Assembly: GCF_902459805.1 (NCBI RefSeq)
Contig: NZ_CABPST010000001.1
Location: 248,001-312,000 of the forward strand
DNA length: 64,000 nt
Direction of reading: 5' to 3'
Source of the DNA: Pandoraea bronchicola
Lineage (GTDB): Bacteria > Pseudomonadota > Gammaproteobacteria > Burkholderiales > Burkholderiaceae
Shown here piece by piece: positions 20,300-27,554 of this stretch (positions within the stretch are counted from its first letter, which is position 1; the number at the start of each line of letters is the position of its first letter). The notes beneath the pieces were generated by a model that saw only the letters and a list, made by a program, of their open reading frames with translations, had not been told where the DNA came from and did not search any database. The position numbers and the translations under genes are program-made.

Positions 20300-21328
20300 A
20301 TGGAACCGCGCTCTGGCTGGAATCCGGATCGGAACTTCTGGATCGAACTGGCAAGCTATGTCTTCGCCGCCGTAGCCCTCTGGCTGATTCTGAGCATCCA
20401 TCTGCTTTCCGTGGTGCTCTCGGGGATGGTCGTCTACCAACTCGTGCATGTGCTCGGGCCGCGCCTGCAACTGCGCATCTCCAGCGAGCGCGCCCGGCTG
20501 GTCGCCGTTGCCCTCTTGTCGGCGGTGATCGTCGCGCTGATGACCGCGCTCATTTTCGGCGTCATCACGTTCTTCCGCAGCGATGCGGGCCATTTGCAGC
20601 ACATCAACGGCAAGCTGATGGAAGCCGTCGAGCAGGCCCGTGCGCAGTTGCCCGCGTGGATCACCGCACGTCTGCCGGCCGACAGTGACGACATTCACCA
20701 GGCCATCACCGGCTATCTGAAAGACCACACGCAAGAAATGTCGCTGGTCGGCAAGGAAGCGCTCAACGCGATGATCCATATCGTGGTGGGGCTGGTGCTC
20801 GGTGCGCTCGTCGCGCTCTCCACAATCCGGCCCGTGCACAGCATGCGCCCGCTCGCGGCCGCGCTCGCCCGCCGCGTCACGCTGTTTGGCGACGCCTTTC
20901 GCCGCATCGTATTCGCGCAGGTGAAAATTTCGGCGATCAACACCCTCTTTACCGCGATCTTTCTGATTGGCGTGCTGCCGCTGTTCGATATTCACGTACC
21001 GCTGCGCAAGACGATGATCGTGGTGACGTTCGTCGTCGGGCTGCTGCCGGTCGTGGGGAATCTGATCTCGAACACGTTCATCGTGGTGCTGGGTCTGTCG
21101 GTGTCGCTGTACGTCGCCATCACGGCACTGATCTTCCTGATCGTCATTCACAAGCTCGAGTACTTCCTGAACGCCCGCATCGTCGGCACGCAGATCCAGT
21201 CTCGTGCCTGGGAATTGCTGCTCGCCATGATCGTGATGGAAGCCGCATTCGGGCTACCCGGGCTTGTCGCCGCACCGATCTACTACGGCTACCTCAAAAG
21301 CGAACTGGCGGAAAAAGAACTCGTCTGA
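20300..21328 (+). CDS. AI-2E family transporter (PerM/YdiK-like)
   Basis: A 342-residue multi-pass membrane protein of the AI-2E exporter family, with about eight transmembrane segments, a polar loop (about residues 95-150) and the C-terminal pattern KLEYFLNARIVGTQIQ followed by EAAFGLPGLVAAPIYYGYLK that typifies the family. The ATG at 20300 has a GAAGGA site nine bases upstream and removes an implausible extension over the 3' end of uvrA. Some members export autoinducer-2, others act as Na+/H+ or Li+ antiporters; the role here is unknown. Confidence 0.85.
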   Translation: MEPRSGWNPDRNFWIELASYVFAAVALWLILSIHLLSVVLSGMVVYQLVHVLGPRLQLRISSERARLVAVALLSAVIVALMTALIFGVITFFRSDAGHLQHINGKLMEAVEQARAQLPAWITARLPADSDDIHQAITGYLKDHTQEMSLVGKEALNAMIHIVVGLVLGALVALSTIRPVHSMRPLAAALARRVTLFGDAFRRIVFAQVKISAINTLFTAIFLIGVLPLFDIHVPLRKTMIVVTFVVGLLPVVGNLISNTFIVVLGLSVSLYVAITALIFLIVIHKLEYFLNARIVGTQIQSRAWELLLAMIVMEAAFGLPGLVAAPIYYGYLKSELAEKELV

Positions 21329-21337
21329 GCGGCCCGG

Positions 21338-21393
21338 TCGCCCGCTGTGCGCAGCCTCCGTCGCGAGGCAAACGGACACCGGGCGATGTTTTT
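21338..21393 (+). terminator. Possible terminator after the AI-2E gene
   Basis: A 7-bp stem TCGCCCG / CGGGCGA spanning a 35-nt loop, followed after three bases by five T. The long loop makes this uncertain. Confidence 0.3.
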
Positions 21394-21402
21394 GGGCGCA
21401 AT

Positions 21403-21434
21403 TTGACATTATGTCATCAGATGACATAATGTCA
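21403..21434 (+). promoter_or_regulatory. Promoter embedded in a perfect double palindrome
   Basis: Two copies of TGACATnATGTCA (21404-21416 and 21422-21434) form a perfect 14-bp inverted repeat (21404-21417 / 21421-21434) separated by CAG, centre-to-centre 18 bp. A consensus -35 TTGACA (21403-21408) and a near-consensus -10 CATAAT (21425-21430) with a 16-bp spacer lie inside it. Transcription would start about 21437, one or two bases before the ATG at 21439, so the mRNA would be leaderless. No Shine-Dalgarno sequence is present. It is most simply an autoregulatory operator for the YheO-type protein encoded directly downstream. Confidence 0.75.
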
Positions 21435-21438
21435 CATC

Positions 21439-22113
21439 ATGAAGTCCACCCAATCTCCCGCCACGGGCAAGCTCGACGAGAACACGTTGTTGCTGCGCGA
21501 AGGACGCAAGATCGTCGAAGCCCTCGGCCAGACGTTCGCGCCGCTCGTCGAAGTGGTGCTGCACGACCTGACCGATCCCGATCATGCCATCGTGGCAATC
21601 TCCAACAACCTGTCAGGGCGTGAGCCGGGCGACGCGGTCACGGAGATGGGCCTCGCGCGCATCGCCGATCCGGCGTTTCCCGAAGTCATTGCGAACTATG
21701 CGAACCGGTTTCCGGATGGACGCCCGGCCAAGAGCACGTCCATCGGGTTGAAGAACAGCAGCGGCGAGTACGTTGCGGCCATCTGCCTGAACATGGACAT
21801 TTCGATGCTCGCCGCTGCGGCGGCCAGCGTGCAGCAACTGGTAAGCGTGCCGAACCATGCACCGGCGCCGATACGCGAGACGCTCTCCAATCGCCGGCTC
21901 GATGACATCTCCCCGCTCATCACGGAATTTGCTGCGCAGCGCAACACGACCCCGCAAGGCCTCACGCTCGCACAACGTCGCGAGGCCATCCGTCTCATCG
22001 AAGCGCGCGGCTTGCTGGACCTGCGTCACGCGCACGCCGAAGTCGCGCGTGCGTTGGGGATCGCCCGCTCGACCGTCTACACCTACCTCTCAGACCCGAA
22101 AAGTTCATCATGA
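21439..22113 (+). CDS. YheO/DauR-type transcriptional regulator (PAS-like + HTH)
   Basis: A 224-residue regulator with an N-terminal YheO-like PAS domain (about residues 18-130; HDLTDPDHAIVAISN and KSTSIGLKNSSGEYVAAICL are family hallmarks) and a C-terminal DauR-type helix-turn-helix (about 175-220; AEVARALGIARSTVYTYLSD). DauR controls D-arginine catabolism in Pseudomonas; other members control neighbouring amino-acid genes. The start codon follows the palindromic promoter by four bases. The stop overlaps the start of the ammonia-lyase gene (ATGA), so the regulator and enzymes are translationally coupled. The ligand is unknown but is probably an amino acid degraded by the downstream enzymes. 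Confidence 0.88.
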   Translation: MKSTQSPATGKLDENTLLLREGRKIVEALGQTFAPLVEVVLHDLTDPDHAIVAISNNLSGREPGDAVTEMGLARIADPAFPEVIANYANRFPDGRPAKSTSIGLKNSSGEYVAAICLNMDISMLAAAAASVQQLVSVPNHAPAPIRETLSNRRLDDISPLITEFAAQRNTTPQGLTLAQRREAIRLIEARGLLDLRHAHAEVARALGIARSTVYTYLSDPKSSS

Positions 22114-23090
22114 CCGCTCACTCGCTGGCGATTACCTATGGCGACGTCGTCGCCGCCCATGACCGGATTCGCGAGGCCGCGTATCGCACGCCGGTGCTCA
22201 CGTCGCGCACCGCCGACGCCATGACCGGCGCCCGCCTGTTCTTCAAGGCAGAGAATCTCCAGCGCATGGGGGCCTTCAAGTTTCGCGGCGCCTACAACGC
22301 CATCTCGCAGTTCACGGCCGAACAGAAGCGCGGCGGCGTGCTGGCGTTCTCGTCGGGCAATCATGCGCAGGCGATTGCGCTGTCGGCTCGCGAATTGGGC
22401 GTGCCTGCGGTGATTCTGATGCCGCAAGACGCCCCGCAGATGAAGATCGACGCCACGCGCGGTTATGGCGCGGAAGTCATTCTTTACGATCGCTACAAGG
22501 AAGACCGCGAAGCGCTTTCGAAGCACCTTGCGCAAGCGCGCGGCATGACGTTGATTCCGCCGTACGACCATCCGCATGTGATGGCGGGTCAAGGCACGGC
22601 GACCAAAGAACTGATCGAAGACGCCGGCGAGCTGGACACCCTCGTGGTGTGTCTCGGCGGCGGTGGACTGCTCTCGGGCAGTGCAGTCGCGGCACGGGCG
22701 CTGAATCCGGACATCGAGATCTTCGGTGTGGAGCCGGAAGCCGGCAACGACGGCCAGCAGAGCTTCCGTTCGGGCAAGATCGTACACATCGAGACACCTC
22801 GCACGATTGCCGACGGTGCGCAAACCCAGCATCTGGGTGACTACACGTTCCCGGTGATTCGTTCGCTGACAGACGACATTCTGACCGTGACCGACGACGA
22901 ACTGGTGCAGACGATGAAGTTCTTCGCGAGCCGCATGAAGATCGTGGTCGAGCCGACGGGCTGTCTGGCAGCGGCGGCCGTTCTGCAGGGCAAGGTGGAT
23001 GTTCGTGGCAAGCGCGTGGGCGTCATCCTGTCGGGCGGCAATGTCGATATGGAGCGCTTCGCCAGACTCACGCTCGGGGAGGCCGTATGA
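22110..23090 (+). CDS. Threonine/serine dehydratase family, threo-3-hydroxyaspartate ammonia-lyase-like
   Basis: A 326-residue fold-type II PLP enzyme. The Schiff-base lysine is K57 in MGAFKFRGAYNA, the substrate loop is SSGNHAQA, and the phosphate-binding loop is GGGGLLSG. The length (no C-terminal ACT domain) and the sequence are those of the serine racemase/threo-3-hydroxyaspartate dehydratase branch rather than biosynthetic IlvA. The products would be ammonia and an enamine/imine that becomes a keto acid. It overlaps the regulator gene upstream and the RidA gene downstream, each by ATGA, giving a tightly coupled operon in which RidA would clear the reactive enamine. Confidence 0.87.
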   Translation: MTAHSLAITYGDVVAAHDRIREAAYRTPVLTSRTADAMTGARLFFKAENLQRMGAFKFRGAYNAISQFTAEQKRGGVLAFSSGNHAQAIALSARELGVPAVILMPQDAPQMKIDATRGYGAEVILYDRYKEDREALSKHLAQARGMTLIPPYDHPHVMAGQGTATKELIEDAGELDTLVVCLGGGGLLSGSAVAARALNPDIEIFGVEPEAGNDGQQSFRSGKIVHIETPRTIADGAQTQHLGDYTFPVIRSLTDDILTVTDDELVQTMKFFASRMKIVVEPTGCLAAAAVLQGKVDVRGKRVGVILSGGNVDMERFARLTLGEAV

Positions 23091-23485
23091 GCGCGCAGGA
23101 ACGGGGTATCGAGTCGGTCAACGTGCCGACGCTGCAACCGCCGCGCGGCCACTACTCGCATGGCGTGTGCGCAGGCGGCTTCGTGTTCGTCTCAGGCCAG
23201 TTGCCCATCACGCCAGAGGGCGAGCGCCTCGTCGGCGCGCCCTTCGCGGTGCAGGCGAAACAGGCACTGGATAACGTCGCGGCAATTCTTGCGGCTTGCG
23301 GCACGCGCATCGACCGGTTGGTGCAGGTGCGCGTGTATATCGCGAACGTCGACGATTGGGGCCCGTTCAACGAGGTCTACGCCGCCTGGGCAGGCGATGC
23401 AAAGCCCGCTCGCGCCGTCGTGCCCGTGCCAGCGCTCAGTCACGGTGTGGCCGTAGAAATCGAGGCGATGGCGTTGGCAGGGTAA
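23087..23485 (+). CDS. RidA family enamine/imine deaminase
   Basis: A 132-residue RidA/YjgF protein. The conserved arginine that binds the substrate carboxylate lies in KPARAVVPVPAL and is followed by the family's EIEAMA ending. RidA proteins hydrolyse 2-aminoacrylate and related imines released by PLP dehydratases, preventing damage to other PLP enzymes. Its start overlaps the stop of the ammonia-lyase gene, so the two products are made together, which fits a direct partner role better than general housekeeping. Confidence 0.92.
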   Translation: MSAQERGIESVNVPTLQPPRGHYSHGVCAGGFVFVSGQLPITPEGERLVGAPFAVQAKQALDNVAAILAACGTRIDRLVQVRVYIANVDDWGPFNEVYAAWAGDAKPARAVVPVPALSHGVAVEIEAMALAG

Positions 23486-23742
23486 TCTCGTCGCGCGAAG
23501 GACGTGGCGGCACTGGCAGGGGCGCCCTTGCGCGCCCCTGTCTGTCGGCATCGATCCGAGTCCGCGCGCTGAGTCAACGCCGCATTGTCTGGCAGTGGCT
23601 GCCGGCAACGCAGAACTCGTTGGCGGCACTTCGCACGCCGCCAAAGTGGCTCGGTAACTTGTGAAATATCCCGGGATTTCTACGCGGACGAGATCGTCCG
23701 ACGGATACACTTTGGGCTACGCAGGCCGACGACAGCGAAATC

Positions 23743-24726
23743 ATGACAACACCCGACATCCAGCCTTCCCAGCAAACCGCCGCACCAGACTTGCCGCAGC
23801 AACGGATTGATGACGAGCCAATGCGGCTCATCACGAGCTTCAACGATGTTTTCGTCGTTGTGGCGTCGGCCCTGCTCATGTTCGGCACTGTGTGGCTGAC
23901 AACCTCACTGCCACCGTGGCTCGGGGCGCTGATCAGTGCGGCACTTTTCTGGGCGCTGTCCGAGATTTTCGTGCGCCGCCGCCGTATGGCATTGCCCGCG
24001 CTTTGCTATAGCTTTGGTTTCATCGCCGCGTTTGCCAGTATCGGCTTCACCGGCATCGAAGCGGTGCGTGGGCTTGGCGAGTACGCACCCACGTCGCCCG
24101 AGACCGAAGGACTTTGGCTCAACGCTCAACTCTTGTTCGCATTGCTCCTCAGCTATGCCGGCGTCGGCATCGGTACGTTGTTGTATTGGCGCCGCTTTCA
24201 CGTGCCTGTCACGATCGCGATGGGCATTGGCGGCGCGGTATGCCTGACCTGGCTGTTCGTTCTGGTTCTCGGCGAGAACCTGATCGATGCCATGCGCGTC
24301 GCGGATATCGTCGCGGGTCTGGCTATCTTCGCCTGGGCGCTGCGATGGGACGCCCGAGACCCGCAACGCACGACCATCCGATCGGATATCGCCTTCTGGC
24401 TGCATCTGCTCGCCGCGTGCATGGTGACGCACCCGATTTTCTGGGCGATCATGCCCGACTACCCCATTGCCGCTATCGCAGTCTTTGTTCTGCTGACCCT
24501 GATTTCGCTCGTGATCGACCGCCGCGCGCTCATGATGTCGTCGCTGTTGTATGTGATCAGCGCGATTCTGAACGTGATGGTCACCTCGACGGCCACACAG
24601 TCGCTGGCGGTGGTCGCCATCGTCGTGGGTGGCGCACTGTTGATACTGTCGGCGTTCTGGCATCCGTCGCGTGCCGCGGTATTGAAGCTGCTTCCTGCGC
24701 AATGGCGCGCGCGTCTGCCGCGGTAA
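23743..24726 (+). CDS. Multi-pass membrane protein of unknown function
   Basis: A 327-residue protein that I do not recognise. After a polar, proline/glutamine-rich N-terminus (about 30 residues) it has roughly ten hydrophobic segments, with positive clusters such as FVRRRRMALP between helices, so it is an inner-membrane protein. There are no obvious catalytic or transport motifs. A 257-bp gap precedes it, containing a 10-bp palindrome ATCCCGGGAT (23668-23677) about 65 bp before the start. It is convergent with the PhnZ-like gene and separated from it by a hairpin and short tandem repeats. Codon use is like the neighbours, so there is no sign of recent transfer. Confidence 0.7.
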   Translation: MTTPDIQPSQQTAAPDLPQQRIDDEPMRLITSFNDVFVVVASALLMFGTVWLTTSLPPWLGALISAALFWALSEIFVRRRRMALPALCYSFGFIAAFASIGFTGIEAVRGLGEYAPTSPETEGLWLNAQLLFALLLSYAGVGIGTLLYWRRFHVPVTIAMGIGGAVCLTWLFVLVLGENLIDAMRVADIVAGLAIFAWALRWDARDPQRTTIRSDIAFWLHLLAACMVTHPIFWAIMPDYPIAAIAVFVLLTLISLVIDRRALMMSSLLYVISAILNVMVTSTATQSLAVVAIVVGGALLILSAFWHPSRAAVLKLLPAQWRARLPR

Positions 24727-24766
24727 CGTCGCGACACCGGCGCCACTAGACATGGCGTCGGGACAT

Positions 24767-24801
24767 CGGATCGGGCAAGCATCATGCCGACGCCCGATCC
24801 G
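24767..24801. terminator. Hairpin between convergent genes
   Basis: A perfect 10-bp inverted repeat CGGATCGGGC / GCCCGATCCG with a 15-nt loop, 40 bp after the membrane-protein stop. The right arm runs into the first unit of the 11-bp tandem repeat. A second overlapping pair (GGCGTCGG at 24754 with CCGACGCC at 24787) could form a competing hairpin. Confidence 0.5.
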
Positions 24802-24872
24802 ATAAAGATCCGATAAAGATCCGATAAAGATCCGATTAAGATCCGATAGCGATCCAACAATGACCCGATAAG
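24796..24872. repeat. 11-bp tandem repeat (about seven units)
   Basis: Seven consecutive 11-mers with consensus GATCCGATAAA: the first three are identical and the next four decay progressively toward the PhnZ-like gene. It is AT-richer than its surroundings and sits in the gap between two convergent genes. Confidence 0.85.
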
Positions 24873-24899
24873 ACGGCCCGGGACGTTCCGTTCGCCCCC

Positions 24900-25448
24900 T
24901 TACTGCAGCGTCACCCGCTCCAGCACCTTCATGTAGTGATCGAGCGACGGCGTCGCCATGCCGGCGACCTTCGCCCGGTCGTCCCACCGCCGCAATTGCA
25001 ATGCCGCCTCAGCGTGCTCACGTGCGAGGAACGTCTTCGCCTCTTCATCGCTGAACACCCCGCCCTGCAATGCCAGACTGCGCACAGAGTCGACCGAGAG
25101 CTTGCCGAAGTAGTCGGGATCGATGGCGCACAGGCAACGTTTGGCGTCCACATGCAGACGAATCGGATCGAGCACCGCGTCGCCGAACAATGGCCGCAGA
25201 AAAGGCAGCGCGAAGTATTGATGCAGATCGTCGATGCCCCGCTCCGTGGGCGTTTCGCCCTGAAGATTGAGCAGATGACCGAGATCGTGGAGGAAACTGG
25301 CAGCGACGAGCGCCTCGTCGGCGCCCTCGCTCTCGGCTAGCGCGCCGCATTGCAGCGCGTGCTCCAGTTGGGTGACAGGCTCGCCGCTGTAGGCAAGCGA
25401 ACCGAATTTATCGAACAGGGTGCGGATGTCCGGCAGGCTCAGGGCCAT
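24900..25448 (-). CDS. PhnZ-like diiron HD-domain oxygenase (phosphonate-operon HD protein)
   Basis: A 182-residue HD-domain protein of the type found in phosphonate operons and related to PhnZ, a mixed-valent diiron oxygenase that cleaves the C-P bond of 2-amino-1-hydroxyethylphosphonate. Visible residues are Y20 and E23 in AYSGEPVTQ, H30 in QLEHALQ, H54-D55 in SFLHDLGH, H76 in DLHQYFA and H99 in RLHVDAKR. This pattern has nearly the same spacing as the PhnZ iron ligands and its substrate-gating Tyr/Glu. The open frame begins at 25571, but MALSLPDIRTLF at 25448 is the natural start. It overlaps the 3' end of the Na/Pi cotransporter gene by 41 bp. No PhnY*-type 2-oxoglutarate hydroxylase is nearby, so the substrate is open. 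Confidence 0.82.
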   Translation of the reverse strand: MALSLPDIRTLFDKFGSLAYSGEPVTQLEHALQCGALAESEGADEALVAASFLHDLGHLLNLQGETPTERGIDDLHQYFALPFLRPLFGDAVLDPIRLHVDAKRCLCAIDPDYFGKLSVDSVRSLALQGGVFSDEEAKTFLAREHAEAALQLRRWDDRAKVAGMATPSLDHYMKVLERVTLQ

Positions 25449-27216
25449 CGTGTGAACTCTCGTTGTCGTCGCGAGAACTTGGGGCAGCGGCCGTCGCGAC
25501 ATCGGCAAGCGCCGCCAGCTTCGACACCTTCGTTTCCTTCGGTGCCTTAATGTCCTTCGTCTCCTTGCCATCCTTCGGCTTGTCTCGCATGCGGCTCTTG
25601 CGCAATGCGCCGGCGTCGTCGAGTACCGGGTATGCCGTGGAGCAGAACAGCGAATTGAGGCGCTTCATGTCGCTGATGATGTCCAGATGCAACGAACTCG
25701 TCTCGATACTCTGCACCGACTGGCCCGCCAGACGGTTCAGGTGCGTGTACGAATAGGCGCGCTCCAGATCGCGGAAGCTCTCCTTCTCGGCCATGAGCCG
25801 CTGCGCACTCTTGAGGTCCGTATTCAGGAACACCGACAACCCCAGTTGCAGATTCGTCACGAGCCGCGCGTGCATGTCGCAGATTTCCTGCAACCCCGCC
25901 TCGGAGAACGACAGCTTGTGCGAAATCTTCTTTTCCTCGACCTCCGTGACCATGCGCTCGATGATGTCGCCCGCATGCTCCAGATTGATCGTGAGCGAGA
26001 TGATGTCCGTCCAGCGCCGGCTGTCCTGCTCGCTCAAATTCTCGCGCGACACGCGCGTCAGATACATCTTCACCGCCGTGTAGAGATGGTCGACGTCATC
26101 GTCCATCCGGCGCGTCTCTCGCGCTCGCGCCAGGTCGTTGCTGCGAATCACCTCGAGCAAGCCGTTGAGCATCTGCTCGACGATGTCGCCCATGCGCAAC
26201 GTTTCACGCGTTGCGTTGGCCAGCGCCACCGACGGCATCTCCAGCGCGCTCTCGTCCAGATGGCGGGGGCGTGTCACACCGTCCGCCTCCGGCTTCTCGG
26301 CGAGCAGACGAACGCACAGGCGCGCCATCGGCTCGGTGAAGGCGAGGAACACCACGCAACGCACCAGGTTGTAGAGCACATGGAAGTTGACGACAGCTTG
26401 CGCAGGCGCGTCCGAGAGCCAGTTCACAAGCCTCGGCGCATAGTCGACGAATGGCAGCACAAGCAGGCAGCCGATCAACTTGAAGATGAGGCTGCCGAAG
26501 ACCACGCGACGGCCCGCCGCATTCTGCCCGGCCGAAGTCAGCATCGCGAGCATGCCGCTGCCCAGATTCGCGCCGATCACGAGACACAGCGCCACCTTGA
26601 GAGAAATCACGCCCGACGAGGCCAGCGTCGCCGTCAGCAGCACCGCCGCCAGACTGGAATACGACACCATGGCAAAGAGCGCACCGATCAGCGTGTCGAG
26701 CATCACGTCGCCGGTCAGCGAGCCGAACAGCACCTTGACGCCCGCCGCCTCGGTCATTGGCGTGGTGGCGCCCACGATCAGTTGCAACGCCAGAATGATC
26801 AGGCCCAGCCCGATCGACACGCGGCCAAGCTGGCCGGCGCGCGTCTGTTTGCGTGACAGGAAGAAGATGACGCCAAAGAAGATCAGCAGCGGCGAGAGCC
26901 AGTGCAGGTCGAACGTCAGGATTCGCGCCATGAGCGCCGTGCCGACGTCTGCGCCAAGCATGATCGACAGCGCTGGGGCCAGCGCAATCAGACCCTGCGC
27001 GCCGAACGACGAAACAATGAGCGCCGTCGCATTGCTACTCTGCACGAGGCCCGTGACGAGCACCCCCGCCGCGAACGCGAGGAAACGGTTCGAAATGCTG
27101 TGCGAGAGAATGCGCCGCAGATCGGCACCGTAGACGCGCAGGACCCCGGTACGCACAATGTGCGTACCCCAGATCAGCATCGCCACGCCGGAGAGAAGGT
27201 TGAGCAGTGTCAGCAT
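25408..27216 (-). CDS. Na/Pi cotransporter family protein
   Basis: A 602-residue protein with an N-terminal Na+/phosphate cotransporter domain made of two inverted units (QSSNATALIVSSFGAQGL in the first and a second GANLGSGMLAML-type segment) over about residues 10-310, and a C-terminal PhoU-like helical domain (about 340-540). The tail is lysine- and aspartate-rich and low in complexity. YjbB-type members export or balance phosphate. The ATG at 27216 (MLTLLNLLSGVAMLIWG) removes a non-homologous extension. It lies between phnY and the PhnZ-like gene on the same strand, so phosphate released from phosphonates is the likely physiological link. Confidence 0.87.
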   Translation of the reverse strand: MLTLLNLLSGVAMLIWGTHIVRTGVLRVYGADLRRILSHSISNRFLAFAAGVLVTGLVQSSNATALIVSSFGAQGLIALAPALSIMLGADVGTALMARILTFDLHWLSPLLIFFGVIFFLSRKQTRAGQLGRVSIGLGLIILALQLIVGATTPMTEAAGVKVLFGSLTGDVMLDTLIGALFAMVSYSSLAAVLLTATLASSGVISLKVALCLVIGANLGSGMLAMLTSAGQNAAGRRVVFGSLIFKLIGCLLVLPFVDYAPRLVNWLSDAPAQAVVNFHVLYNLVRCVVFLAFTEPMARLCVRLLAEKPEADGVTRPRHLDESALEMPSVALANATRETLRMGDIVEQMLNGLLEVIRSNDLARARETRRMDDDVDHLYTAVKMYLTRVSRENLSEQDSRRWTDIISLTINLEHAGDIIERMVTEVEEKKISHKLSFSEAGLQEICDMHARLVTNLQLGLSVFLNTDLKSAQRLMAEKESFRDLERAYSYTHLNRLAGQSVQSIETSSLHLDIISDMKRLNSLFCSTAYPVLDDAGALRKSRMRDKPKDGKETKDIKAPKETKVSKLAALADVATAAAPSSRDDNESSHDGPEPAGHPHPVR

Positions 27217-27406
27217 GCCAGTGTTCCGTGATCTTTTTGTCGACGGGACAGGCAGCGCTTCGCGCCGCCAACATGACGCGTCCACTGGTTTGCCAAACCG
27301 GCATCCCGCGTCAGTCCAACACTGGCGTCGGGATGCGTATGAAGTTCACGCGTCATGCGTATCCCCAAGCGATACACCGTACACCAAAACGACCAGCGCA
27401 ACAATC

Positions 27407-27424
27407 GTGTCATGAATTTGTCAC
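27407..27424. promoter_or_regulatory. PHO-box-like direct repeat
   Basis: GTGTCATGAATTTGTCAC matches the PhoB box (CTGTCATAAATCTGTCAC as I recall it) at 15 of 18 positions, with two TGTCA elements 11 bp apart. It is about 190 bp upstream of the Na/Pi gene, but its orientation is toward the plus strand, opposite to that gene. It is the main feature I see in the 338-bp gap between phnY and the Na/Pi gene. Confidence 0.4.
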
Positions 27425-27554
27425 AATTTTTGCCCTGATTCTGCTAAGCCTTGTTGCGTAAGGGTGACAGGGCGATTGGACCGGCCTTGCAGTGCTGCCT
27501 TTTCGCCGGTTTCACCGCCCGCCGACGCCCCCTTTCACGCCTCCGGAATCCGCT

